A stretch of DNA of 64,000 nucleotides from Nitrospira sp. MA-1 (GTDB lineage: Bacteria > Nitrospirota > Nitrospiria > Nitrospirales > UBA8639): positions 124,001 through 188,000 of the forward strand of contig JAQJDB010000003.1 in assembly GCA_032139905.1 (NCBI GenBank), read 5' to 3'. The translations under genes and the position numbers were made by a program. The notes below the pieces were generated by a model that had not been told where the DNA came from, made no database searches, and was given only the letters and a program-made list of their open reading frames with translations. Positions within the stretch are counted from its first letter, which is position 1. Each line of letters opens with the position of its first letter. Shown here piece by piece: positions 43,893-53,252 of the stretch.

Positions 43893-45323
43893 TTATTTCC
43901 ATCCACCGCCTAATGCCTTGTAAATTTTTACTGCCGCGATACGAAGTTGCTTGGCAAAATTGATCAATTCGAGATCGGATTGCAAGGTATTCCGTTGTGC
44001 AGTGAGGACCTCCAGGTAGGTTGCCCGGCCATATCTATAGAGTAAGTGTGATGTTTCAACGGATTGTCGCAACACTTCGTTTTGTTTCTTTTTCAGAATA
44101 TTGATTTTTCGCAAGTTATGAATATTAGAGAGCTCATTGGCCACTTCCACATAGGCGTTCAAAATTGTTTTTTGGTAGTGATACATGGCAGTCAACTGAT
44201 TGGCTTCGGCATTATTGAACTGTGCTTGTAACGCGTTTCTATTAATAAGTGGTGCGACCAACGTGCCTACGGCGGTATAGGCGATTGAGGCAGGGGCCAC
44301 AAATAAAAAATCGGGATTGAATGCCTGAAACCCAAAACTTGCCGTGATGTTAAAGCTTGGGAAAAATGCAGCCTTAGCTACTTTCAAATCGAAATTACTG
44401 CCCTTGATCTGCAATTCGGCTTCACGAACATCCGGGCGGTTTGCCAATAATTGTGAAGGAACACCCGATGCAATTTCATGTGGAATTTCCGAGAAATATT
44501 GGCCTTTGGTCCGTTCTATAGTTTGGGGATAGCGGCCTAACAAAAAGTTTATGTGATTTTCGGTGATCGTAATTTGTTGCAGGACCTCTTTTTCCAAAAT
44601 ACTGGTATTGAGCACTTGAGCCTTGAATAGTTCCACGGCTAATTCAGTTGCCCTGCCGGCTTCCTTTTGCAGTTCAACCACCTCCAACGATTCGTACTGT
44701 GTGTGGAGGGTTTGCCTGATGATGTCCAACTCATTATCCAAAGCCTGCAATTCGTTATAATAGATGGCTACATCCGCTACGAGATTAGAAACGACAAAGC
44801 TCGTCCCTTCGATACTGGCCAGAAATTTCGCCATTGCGGAACTGCGCTGGTTTTGCAACTTCCCCCAAATATCAACTTCCCACGATGACTGTAAGCCCAC
44901 AAAAAGATCAGGCAAGTTAGCGGGAATTTGTTGACCTGATTTAAAGTCGGTCGTCGCGTTCCCTGCCCCGTCCATGGTGTACAGTCCGTATCGGCGAATG
45001 GCGGTTCCTACACCCAAACCCATTGTCGGCATCAGTGCCCCTGTGGCTGCCCGGACACTTGAACGAGAAATTTCAATTCGCTGCAAAGCCATTTGCAAAT
45101 CAAGGTTATTCTCAATGGCAGTCTCAATTAATTCATGGAGGAGCGGGTCAACAAAGTAATCTTTCCATTGGATGTCAGCGATATTCGTGGTATCTGTTTT
45201 GTCCTTAAAGCTTGTTGGTATTTCGTTTTCCTGAATGGCCAGATCGGTCTTCAGTCCTGTGCAGCCATTAAAAATTAGAACCAGGAACAAAATGATAAGA
45301 AAGGAATACATATGACGTTTCAT
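43893..45323 (-). CDS. RND efflux outer-membrane factor (TolC/NodT-type lipoprotein)
   Basis: Outer-membrane channel of a tripartite pump (476 residues). A lipoprotein signal with lipobox FNGC is at the N-terminus; two OEP domains follow, with the typical ANRPDVREAELQIKGS and the C-terminal ALGGGWK. Periplasmic hairpins include RIEISRSSVRAATGALMP. It is the last of three RND genes on the minus strand. No Shine-Dalgarno precedes the ATG, and the sequence style is like Bacteroidota NodT proteins. Substrate is not predictable. Confidence 0.92.
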   Translation of the reverse strand: MKRHMYSFLIILFLVLIFNGCTGLKTDLAIQENEIPTSFKDKTDTTNIADIQWKDYFVDPLLHELIETAIENNLDLQMALQRIEISRSSVRAATGALMPTMGLGVGTAIRRYGLYTMDGAGNATTDFKSGQQIPANLPDLFVGLQSSWEVDIWGKLQNQRSSAMAKFLASIEGTSFVVSNLVADVAIYYNELQALDNELDIIRQTLHTQYESLEVVELQKEAGRATELAVELFKAQVLNTSILEKEVLQQITITENHINFLLGRYPQTIERTKGQYFSEIPHEIASGVPSQLLANRPDVREAELQIKGSNFDLKVAKAAFFPSFNITASFGFQAFNPDFLFVAPASIAYTAVGTLVAPLINRNALQAQFNNAEANQLTAMYHYQKTILNAYVEVANELSNIHNLRKINILKKKQNEVLRQSVETSHLLYRYGRATYLEVLTAQRNTLQSDLELINFAKQLRIAAVKIYKALGGGWK

Positions 45324-45386
45324 TGTGTATAAGAAAAAATTCTAAAATTCGTTAAAAATGGACTGAGTTCCCTGACGAAACGCGGA

Positions 45387-48300
45387 CTATTGAAGTTTGG
45401 CTAACCTGCGGGCAAGTTTAAACCTCGACTTAAAACTCAACCGGGACGCCTTCCCTGTTTTCGATCTTTCCTCTCGATTTTTGCTCTCTCCCATCGTTGC
45501 AAGCACCACATATAAGCCCGGGATAAGAATCACGCCGAAAATGGTCCCGAAAAACATACCTCCCGCCGCCGCAGAGCCAATGGTATTGTTTCCGATCTCA
45601 CCGGCTCCCGAGGCAAACATCAATGGAAGGAGCCCGGCAATAAATGCGAATGATGTCATCAATATTGGACGCAAACGCAGTGCGGCCCCCTCAATCGCTG
45701 CTTCAAAGGCGGTTTTTCCCCGTTTCTGCTGCAATATGGCAAATTCGATGATCAGAATGGCATTTTTACCGAGAATGCCAATCAACATGATCATCGCGAT
45801 TTGAGCGTAGATATTATTTTCCAAACCCATAATTAACAGGAAAAATAAGGCACCAAAGATCCCAACGGGTAGGGAAAGAATGACCGGCATGGGCAGTAAA
45901 AAACTCTCATATTGTGCGGCGAGGAGTAGATACACAAATAATAAGCAAATCAGAAAAATGTAAATGGCCTGATTGCCCATTTGGGCCTCATCTCGTGATG
46001 ACCCTGCCCAATCGTATCCAAAACCTTTCGGCAATTTACTGGCAGCCACCTCCTTGATGGCGGTAATAGCCTGCCCGCTGCTGTACCCTTTGGCAGGCTG
46101 ACCATTGATCATGGCTGAGGGGTACATATTGTAACGGGTCACCTGCTCAGGACCATAAATTTTTTCAACGCGAAGAAAAGAAGAAAAGTGGACCATTTCC
46201 CCTGTGTCATTTTTGATATATAACTTCATCAGATCATCAGGTTCTGCACGAAACTCTGGAAGCGCCTGGACCATGACTTTATACATCTGGCCGAAGCGGA
46301 TGAAGTTGGTCGCATACACACTGCCAATCAGTGCTTGAAGGGTATTCATCGCATTTTCAGCCGTGACTCCCTTTTGAGCCGCCTTCTCGCCATCGATATG
46401 AAGCATAAACTGAGGAAAACGTGCATTGAAGGTGGTAAAAGCATTAGCGATTTCCGGCCGTTTGTTAAGGTCATCGACAAAGGAATCAGCCGTTTTTTGC
46501 AATTCCTCAAGGGTGCCCGAACCGGTTTTGTCTAACAACCGCATTTCAAAACCGCTGGAATTCCCATAACCCGGCACAGGGGGGGGGGTAAAAAATTCAA
46601 TGCTGGCATCTTTAATATGTTTGGTTTTTTCTTCAAGAAGGCTGATAATTTCATTATCGGAAGCCATTCGTTCATTCCATTTTTTCAAACTGATCAGATT
46701 CATTCCGTAGACGGCACCCGTACCTTCCGACAGGATGCTGAACCCTGCAAGACTTGAGACTGAAGTAACATCCTCCAATTCTGAGGCAATTTGCTGCACT
46801 TCATCGACAACTTTTTCCGTGCGTTCAAGAGTCGCGCCTGTTGGAGCGGTGACATTGGCATAAATCGTGCCTTGATCTTCATTAGGAATAAAGCCCGAGG
46901 GAACAAACGCCCCGATCAAACCGGTGCCCACGGAAAAACCAAGCAGAACCCCAAAAGTGATAATCCTTCTGTTCCCTATCGCGCTAATGAGTTTTTTGTA
47001 GTTATCAGAAAGATTGTCATACCACCGATTGAATCCATCAAATAATTTCTGAAGTCGCGATGGTTGAGGGTGCTCGCTGTTGTGGGTATTTTTAAGAAAC
47101 ACGGCACAAAGCGCGGGGGTCAGTGTGAGCGCGGTTATCCCTGAAAGAACAATAGAGCAGGCCATAGTCAAAGAAAACTGCCTGTAAAAAATTCCCGTCG
47201 GTCCATCCATAAACGCAACGGGCAAAAACACAGCCGACATGACAAGGGTAATGGCCATAATGGCCCCACTAATTTCATGCATGGCTTCCTCGGTAGCTTG
47301 CTGGGCTCCAATTCCTAAACCCTCCATCTTGGCATGAACCGCTTCAATCACCACAATCGCGTTATCGACCACAATACCTATGGCAAGAACCAACGCAAAA
47401 AGAGTAATGAGATTCAGAGAAAAACCCATCATGTGCATGAAGAAAAATGTGCCGACCAGAGATACCGGTACGGCCAAAATAGGGATGATGGTGAGCCGAA
47501 CATTCTGCAAAAAGACAAACACCACCAGGGATACCAGAAGAAAGGCTTCAACCAGGGTTGTCAGGACTTGATGAATGGAGGCATCCAAAAACTGAGAAAC
47601 ATCATAACTGAGGCTGTAATCCATCCCTGGAGGGAATGACGTCGATTTAATTTCCTCCATTTTCTCCTTGATCGTATTGATCACCTCCTTGGCATTACTT
47701 CCGGGGCGCTGTTTTAACACAATAGCAGCGGAGGCTTGTCCGTTTTCCTTGGAGAGAACATCATAATCCTGGGAATCGAATTCAATGTCTGCGACGTCTT
47801 TTAGCCGCAGAATTTCCCCATCATCCGTACTACTTAACACCAAATCTTCATAAGCTTCTTTTGTATTGTGTTTGCCGGTATATTTCAACACATACTGAAG
47901 GGCCTGGGCGTTCTTATTCCTACCTGAGCTTTCGCCAATTTTACCCGGCGCAGCTTCTACATTCTGGGCCTGTAATTTTTCGATAACCTCGAGAGCTGAA
48001 ATGTTGTACATGACTAATTTATTGGGCCTTAGCCACACACGCATGGCATATTCCCTTGATCCCAAAATTTCAGCAAAACCGACGCCATCAATTCTTTTCA
48101 GCTCCTTCAGGACATTGATATCAGTGAAATTGTAGAGAAATTTTTCGTCTATCGTGGGATCCAGACTGAGTATGTTGATATACAACAACATACTGTTTTG
48201 TACCTTTTCGACGATCACTCCGGACTTAATCGCCTCTGGGGGTAACTCTTCCAAGGCGGAAGCCACTCTGTTCTGAACGTTGACAGCGGCTATCTCCGGG

Positions 48301-48596
48301 TCGGTCCCGGCCTTAAAAATAATCTGGATAAGGCTGGTGCCATCATTCCCAGAAACCGACGCCATGTAGGCCATGCCAGCGACACCATTAATGGCTCGCT
48401 CAAGTGGAGTCACCACCGCCTTGACCACCGCCTCGGCATTCGCACCAATAAATTTTGACGTCACATTGACTTCGGGAGGAGTAATATCGGGAAACTGAGT
48501 AACAGGGAGTTGGGTAAAGGACAATAAGCCCAGCAATGTGATGAAAAGAGATATAACGATGGAGAGAACCGGACGATGAATAAATATTGCAGTCAT
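45387..48596 (-). CDS. RND multidrug-efflux permease (HAE1/AcrB family)
   Basis: Inner-membrane pump of 1069 residues with the usual two-fold layout of twelve membrane helices and large periplasmic loops. Opening FIHRPVLSIVISLFI and TQFPDITPPEVNV are typical. In helix 4 the proton site reads GIVVDNAIVVIEA, so only one of the two aspartates of AcrB (D407/D408) is kept; the helix-10 lysine is present in GILGKNAIL. A ten-cytosine tract encodes part of TPPPVPG near 46579. No Shine-Dalgarno is seen. Drug range is unknown. Confidence 0.94.
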   Translation of the reverse strand: MTAIFIHRPVLSIVISLFITLLGLLSFTQLPVTQFPDITPPEVNVTSKFIGANAEAVVKAVVTPLERAINGVAGMAYMASVSGNDGTSLIQIIFKAGTDPEIAAVNVQNRVASALEELPPEAIKSGVIVEKVQNSMLLYINILSLDPTIDEKFLYNFTDINVLKELKRIDGVGFAEILGSREYAMRVWLRPNKLVMYNISALEVIEKLQAQNVEAAPGKIGESSGRNKNAQALQYVLKYTGKHNTKEAYEDLVLSSTDDGEILRLKDVADIEFDSQDYDVLSKENGQASAAIVLKQRPGSNAKEVINTIKEKMEEIKSTSFPPGMDYSLSYDVSQFLDASIHQVLTTLVEAFLLVSLVVFVFLQNVRLTIIPILAVPVSLVGTFFFMHMMGFSLNLITLFALVLAIGIVVDNAIVVIEAVHAKMEGLGIGAQQATEEAMHEISGAIMAITLVMSAVFLPVAFMDGPTGIFYRQFSLTMACSIVLSGITALTLTPALCAVFLKNTHNSEHPQPSRLQKLFDGFNRWYDNLSDNYKKLISAIGNRRIITFGVLLGFSVGTGLIGAFVPSGFIPNEDQGTIYANVTAPTGATLERTEKVVDEVQQIASELEDVTSVSSLAGFSILSEGTGAVYGMNLISLKKWNERMASDNEIISLLEEKTKHIKDASIEFFTPPPVPGYGNSSGFEMRLLDKTGSGTLEELQKTADSFVDDLNKRPEIANAFTTFNARFPQFMLHIDGEKAAQKGVTAENAMNTLQALIGSVYATNFIRFGQMYKVMVQALPEFRAEPDDLMKLYIKNDTGEMVHFSSFLRVEKIYGPEQVTRYNMYPSAMINGQPAKGYSSGQAITAIKEVAASKLPKGFGYDWAGSSRDEAQMGNQAIYIFLICLLFVYLLLAAQYESFLLPMPVILSLPVGIFGALFFLLIMGLENNIYAQIAMIMLIGILGKNAILIIEFAILQQKRGKTAFEAAIEGAALRLRPILMTSFAFIAGLLPLMFASGAGEIGNNTIGSAAAGGMFFGTIFGVILIPGLYVVLATMGESKNREERSKTGKASRLSFKSRFKLARRLAKLQ
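46579..46588 (-). repeat. Ten-base cytosine homopolymer inside the RND permease gene
   Basis: Ten consecutive G on the plus strand (C on the coding strand) followed by T-A-AAAAA. A one-base slip would shift the frame about two-thirds of the way into the gene, so it is a candidate contingency tract. Confidence 0.7.
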
Positions 48597-48627
48597 AGGT
48601 ATCTAATGTTTCTCAATCTTGACTGCT

Positions 48628-49722
48628 TCACAGCATGGCGGTGGCAATATCAACATGAACAGGGTGCACCTTGTCTCCATTCATCACATTCTCCACACCC
48701 TCGAACAGGATCTGTTCGTCTTCAGACAAACCCGATTCCACCACGTACAAATTTGGCAGTCGCATTTTAGAAACAATATTCCTTTGTTCCAGCACATTGT
48801 CTTGATTCACCACGTACACATACAATTGATCTTGGATTTCAAATGTTGATTTTTGAGGAATGAGCAACGCATTTTCCAGTATTTTATGAACAATGACCTT
48901 CCCATTTGCCCCCTGTTTTAATAGTCCATCGGGGTTGGGGAATCTGGCCCTGAACGCAATATTCCCTGTTGAGCTGTCGAATTCACTTTCAATCATTTCT
49001 ATCGTTCCTTCATACCCATAAAGGACTTGATTGGCGAGCTCAAAGCTCACAACCTTGGTCCCTCGTTCTCCAGAAGCAATGTAATTAAGATAATCGACTT
49101 CTGAAAGGTTGAAATAGGCGAATACCTCACGATTATCAGACAGTGAGGTTAAGATGTCTCCTTCGGCTATCAAACTTCCTACTTTATTTGGAATACGGTT
49201 AATGAAACCGTCAAAGGGAGCTCGTATTTTTGAAAACGAAAGGTTTAATGCTTCCTGCTCTTTGTTGGCCATCGCTTCTTCCACGTCGGCTTTCAATGCA
49301 TCTACCTTGGCTTGAATAACATACAGCTCCGATTTAGACACAATATTTTTTTCTACCAACACGGTCACGTTTGCTAGTTCAACTTTGGCAACCTTCAGGT
49401 CTGCCAAGGCACTTCGATACGCCGCGTTCGCTTTTTGCAATTCCTTTTCAAATACGTTATTGGTCAAGGCAAACAATAACTGCCCTTTCTTGACCGGTTG
49501 CCCTTCATCAACATAGATTTTTTCAATATAACCTCTAATCTTACTTCGTATCTCTACATAATTCACCGATTGAATTTGGGCGACATATTTGCTGCTATAT
49601 TCCGCGTCTTCTACGACCGGATAAATCACCTGATGAGTATCGACAGTTTCAGCCTCTTTTTTATACGTGCAGGATACCGTGAGCAAACAGACTGAAATAA
49701 ACAGAAATGGGCTAATTTTCAT
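48628..49722 (-). CDS. RND efflux periplasmic adaptor (membrane fusion protein, lipoprotein)
   Basis: Adaptor that links the pump to the outer-membrane channel (364 residues). ATG 49722 is chosen because it gives a lipoprotein signal (ISPFLFISVCLLTVSC) with lipobox LTVSC; a much longer in-frame form from 49845 lacks one. The domain order is lipoyl/biotin-like (GYIEKIYVDEGQPVKKGQ), alpha-hairpin, beta-barrel and membrane-proximal domain (PQKSTFEIQDQLYVYVV). It is the first gene of the operon and has no Shine-Dalgarno upstream (AAACACTCAA before ATG). Confidence 0.9.
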   Translation of the reverse strand: MKISPFLFISVCLLTVSCTYKKEAETVDTHQVIYPVVEDAEYSSKYVAQIQSVNYVEIRSKIRGYIEKIYVDEGQPVKKGQLLFALTNNVFEKELQKANAAYRSALADLKVAKVELANVTVLVEKNIVSKSELYVIQAKVDALKADVEEAMANKEQEALNLSFSKIRAPFDGFINRIPNKVGSLIAEGDILTSLSDNREVFAYFNLSEVDYLNYIASGERGTKVVSFELANQVLYGYEGTIEMIESEFDSSTGNIAFRARFPNPDGLLKQGANGKVIVHKILENALLIPQKSTFEIQDQLYVYVVNQDNVLEQRNIVSKMRLPNLYVVESGLSEDEQILFEGVENVMNGDKVHPVHVDIATAML

Positions 49723-50879
49723 TTGAGTGTTTCTTCTATGTGAAATCGTGAACAATGGAACGAATTGAGCTCTCTTGATTCGATCAAATACCGATGGGGT
49801 TCCCAACCAGAGAAACTCTTCAGTGCAAAGAAATTGAGCCTGCACACGAAATAACGCCTACTCATAGGGAGAAACAGAGCCCAATCCAGTTGAGTAAAAC
49901 AAGTGGAGGAGTCCGACACCCCATAACTAAAAAACCTATGCGTAAATATATTTTGGGTACAGCCTTACAGATATGGAAAGCACAGAAAGAAAAAATACAC
50001 TTCCTCAAATCAAAACAAATCCGATTTGAGTGCAGGTAGGGATACACAATCGACAATCAGCATCCCCAAGAACACCATAGATCAAACCTAGGATTTTTTC
50101 CGCACCGACACTGGCTTTCCTCAACGTGAGTCCAAATGTTCTCTGCAATGACAGACAACGGGTTTTCATGGAAATGAAATAAAGCCCGATTGAGGACATA
50201 ACGCAGGCGCCATAAATTTCATCCAGATTGCCAGCTACCTATTTTCTCTGAGAATTTGGGCCTCCCTCCCTTAATCACAAAATAAACCTATCCCAATTCA
50301 TTTCATAAAAACAAAGCTCTCAGTTATCGTTGTTGCAGCCTCGACTTCCTGACATCGTGCGGATGGGACATTCCCACAAATTGGTTTCATTCGTGCGAGG
50401 TCAAAACTACCATGGCTATAAACTCCATGGACATTTAATGTTATGGCTTTCAAGACCAAACTGGACAGAACCATACCTAGGGATTTCATCCTTTCCTAAA
50501 GATAAAGAGAGCAAATTATGAGCCACAGCCCTCACCTTCGAGACGGGCTAAAAACTTCCAATAAATTGGTGGTAATTATAGGGCGCCATTTGAAAAATGA
50601 TCCTTACATGTCAGGATGCCACGATCTATCACGCTATCCTCCACTAAACCACGAAAAACCGATATTTAAGCATATTGTTTTATTACCTGGAGTTCCTATC
50701 CTGAAGGATCAGCTAGCCTAGAACTGATTTCGTTAAAAAATTTTGATAACGCCCTTGACATACGCCTGCTTGCCTTCCCTTACTTAGTTTAAGTTATCAC
50801 TGTCGAATAATGCAGTAAAGGCGTCAACACTTAATAAACGGCAGACTAAATGGTGCCACCGGCATACTCGGTCCGCGCT
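49723..50879. other. Gene-poor gap of about 1.16 kb between the RND operon and pafA
   Basis: AT-rich with only short frames on both strands (at most ~80 codons), none with a convincing ribosome site or recognisable protein. A minus-strand frame at 50298-50489 has a protein-like composition but no family. It should contain the RND operon promoter at its left side and the end of the proteasome transcript at its right. No transposase, tRNA or structured RNA was recognised; decayed mobile DNA is possible. Confidence 0.5.
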
Positions 50880-52412
50880 TTAGATATCTGGTTTATTAGG
50901 GAGAGATTCCATGGAAGGGCGAGAGGACCATTCATCGCAATAATCGCGACTTTCCTGCACATAGCTGCGAAAGGGATCGGCCATGACAAAAGCCGGACTC
51001 CCCTGAAGTTGCAAAACCGACCAATTGATGACATAAGGTGGCCGGCGCGGATCATGATGGCCTGTCGCCTTCTCTAAGAAATCTGCCCACCCTTCCTTAA
51101 CGATATGGCGAATGATTTCTGATCGCCCGAACGCACGGGTATTTCGTGGTGGATGACCTTTCGCCAACTCGACCAGGTCGTTCGTCGTAAAGCGCGGCGC
51201 ATCGCCTTCTTCTGCCATGCCATGGTACAGCCCTGCCTGTGGATCGACATTGTGATATTCCAAATCCAAACTTTTCAACCAGGGATCGTCCCATTCCAAT
51301 TTCTCTGCTTCCCGAAAGGTTTCCAGCAACGAGAGCTTGGAGGCCCAATCAACCCGGCCCACCACCTCCTGATACCCTTTGTGTAAATCCTTCACGACCG
51401 ATTCCCAATGGGCCAGAACCCAATCTGTTTCCTCATCCTGCCCGGCATAGTGTTTATCAGCGGCTTTCCAAAATTGCTCCTGGATATCCAAGGCAGAAAG
51501 GTGCTGGCCGGTTGAGAGAGTGACCATCCATTTTTGCTGAGGGTCGCGGGAGATGGCTCGCAAGGTCTGGACAGGATCATCGAAATCCAACCCTTGTGGG
51601 GCATGCCCTTCTTCGATTAATTGCAGGACCAATCCGGTTGTACCCATTTTCAATAGGGTGGCCTCTTCTGCCATGTTCGAATCGCCCATGAGCAAATGCA
51701 AACGCCGGAACCGTTCGGGGTCGGCCAAGGGCTCATCCCGGGTATTTACAATGGCCCGGTTGTGTTGGACCCATTCAAAAAAATCGTTGACGATGTAATC
51801 CGGACGCTGGGAAATTTGATAGACCACCCCCTCTGCCGCTGATCCCCGTGACCGGTCTCTCCCACGCCCTTCAATATCGTCCAGGTTAATCCAGCCATCC
51901 ACGGAACGTGCCATCCCGATTCGGCCGGCGCCGGTAAAGACCTGGCGTGTCACAAGAAAAGGCATTAGTAACCCTAATCCTTTATAAGTAAAGGGAAAAT
52001 CTCGCGTGACCAGGTAGTTTTCATGGCAGCCAAATGTCGCGTCTGTCTCATGATCAATATTATTTTTTATGATCGACACCAACTCAGAAAGCCCTAGTTC
52101 ATCCAGACAGTCCTGCAATAGCCAATCTCCGGCACGGTCCACAGCCACGAGATCCCACAACGAATGGCATTCCGGCGAGGCATATTCAAGATGTCCCATA
52201 TCGACATACATCCGGCCTGCGTTGAGCAAAAAGCCTCCATTGCCTGGAGGTTCATCATGCCCACGATAATGCCAATCAATCACGCCATGTTTTTTCTGGC
52301 CAAACAAATATTCAATGATCCGGCGTGCGACCCAGGAAGGAGACACGTCCGGTTGATCGGCCTTAATGAGCAGGCCATATTCGGTTTCAATGCCGAAGAT
52401 TCGATTATGCAT
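50880..52412 (-). CDS. pafA: Pup/UBact ligase PafA
   Basis: Glutamine-synthetase-fold ligase (510 residues) that attaches the C-terminal Glu of Pup or UBact to substrate lysines. The start FGIETEYGLL carries the ATP/Mg-binding Glu pair. Later motifs include GHLEYASPEC, TFGCHENYLV, LNTRDEP-like VNTRDEPLADPERFRRLH and KMGTTGLVL. Compared with Dop at 55265-56788 it lacks the ~40-residue Dop loop. It is the last gene of the locus, the position pafA has in actinobacteria, and starts 22 bp after prcA ends. It keeps a longer C-terminus than typical PafA. Confidence 0.93.
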   Translation of the reverse strand: MHNRIFGIETEYGLLIKADQPDVSPSWVARRIIEYLFGQKKHGVIDWHYRGHDEPPGNGGFLLNAGRMYVDMGHLEYASPECHSLWDLVAVDRAGDWLLQDCLDELGLSELVSIIKNNIDHETDATFGCHENYLVTRDFPFTYKGLGLLMPFLVTRQVFTGAGRIGMARSVDGWINLDDIEGRGRDRSRGSAAEGVVYQISQRPDYIVNDFFEWVQHNRAIVNTRDEPLADPERFRRLHLLMGDSNMAEEATLLKMGTTGLVLQLIEEGHAPQGLDFDDPVQTLRAISRDPQQKWMVTLSTGQHLSALDIQEQFWKAADKHYAGQDEETDWVLAHWESVVKDLHKGYQEVVGRVDWASKLSLLETFREAEKLEWDDPWLKSLDLEYHNVDPQAGLYHGMAEEGDAPRFTTNDLVELAKGHPPRNTRAFGRSEIIRHIVKEGWADFLEKATGHHDPRRPPYVINWSVLQLQGSPAFVMADPFRSYVQESRDYCDEWSSRPSMESLPNKPDI

Positions 52413-52433
52413 AGGAATCTCACTCTGCCAGGA

Positions 52434-53252
52434 TTAGGTGGCAGGCTGGAACACGGGAGGAATGAAGGACTGTAATTCCGACTGACTCAGAACACGATAG
52501 GTTTCCATCTTCCCGCTCTCCCGATCCAGCAATACACATTCCAGTGCTTCCTTGGAGAGCGTTTCACGAATTCGTGAAGCAATGGCCTCATCGTCTGGAA
52601 TGGTGGACATGGAAGTGGCTGCCGAAGAGGTGCTTGCCCCCTCTTCTGAATCCGAAGAGGGGGTCGAGGTTTGGAGGTGACTCGCAATCCCCCACAGCCG
52701 GAGACTCACCTCCACCGCCGACGGCAAAGAAGAGAGAGGACTATGGTTTTTCCATTCCTGAGTAAGACACCCACGGATTGACGGGGAAGCCGCCAGCAAC
52801 CCGAATTCGCGTTGCTCCTCAAACATGCCATCATAATTGATGCTGAGCAAGCGGTCGCGATCCTGGGTAGCCCCGACTTCTGCCAGCAAAATTTTGGCAA
52901 TGTAGGGTGCCTTGAAAATTTCTTCAAAAGCTTGCTTAATGACAGGGGCCAGACCATTTTTCATCAGGCGGGAAGCGGTCACATCCGCGGGTGACCGTTG
53001 AAACCCTTCCACGTGGGCCATATCCAAGAGGGTATACCGTAATTTCTCCAGATCAGCCGGGTGCCCCATGCCTCCTAGCGCAATGCGATCGTAAATTTCA
53101 TAGATCTTTTCCGTACCCCGATTAAAGGTCAGCAACAGAATTCCTTGGGCAAAGGAAACACCGACTAATGGATTGCCTTGTGTGAATTGATCGTCCAGAT
53201 AATTTCGTCGATTGGCGACAGCTTCAATCCATCGATAGGGTTCTTCATACAT
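52434..53252 (-). CDS. prcA: Proteasome alpha subunit PrcA
   Basis: Structural ring subunit of the 20S proteasome (272 residues) that forms the gated entry and docks the ATPase. Features include GNPLVGVSFAQGILLLTFN, EKIYEIYDRIALGGMGHPADLEKL, and the acidic/Ser-rich insertion TSTPSSDSEEGASTSSAAT near 200-220, followed by a C-terminal helix. As expected for an alpha subunit it has no propeptide or nucleophile Thr. Its ATG overlaps the prcB stop by 8 bp, giving coupled translation. The Ser/Glu-rich loop is longer than in mycobacterial PrcA. Confidence 0.93.
   Translation of the reverse strand: MYEEPYRWIEAVANRRNYLDDQFTQGNPLVGVSFAQGILLLTFNRGTEKIYEIYDRIALGGMGHPADLEKLRYTLLDMAHVEGFQRSPADVTASRLMKNGLAPVIKQAFEEIFKAPYIAKILLAEVGATQDRDRLLSINYDGMFEEQREFGLLAASPSIRGCLTQEWKNHSPLSSLPSAVEVSLRLWGIASHLQTSTPSSDSEEGASTSSAATSMSTIPDDEAIASRIRETLSKEALECVLLDRESGKMETYRVLSQSELQSFIPPVFQPAT

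Noticed and set aside
50298-50489. Minus-strand 63-codon frame in the large gap
   Set aside because: No ribosome site, family or neighbour supports it, and nearby overlapping frames have similar composition.
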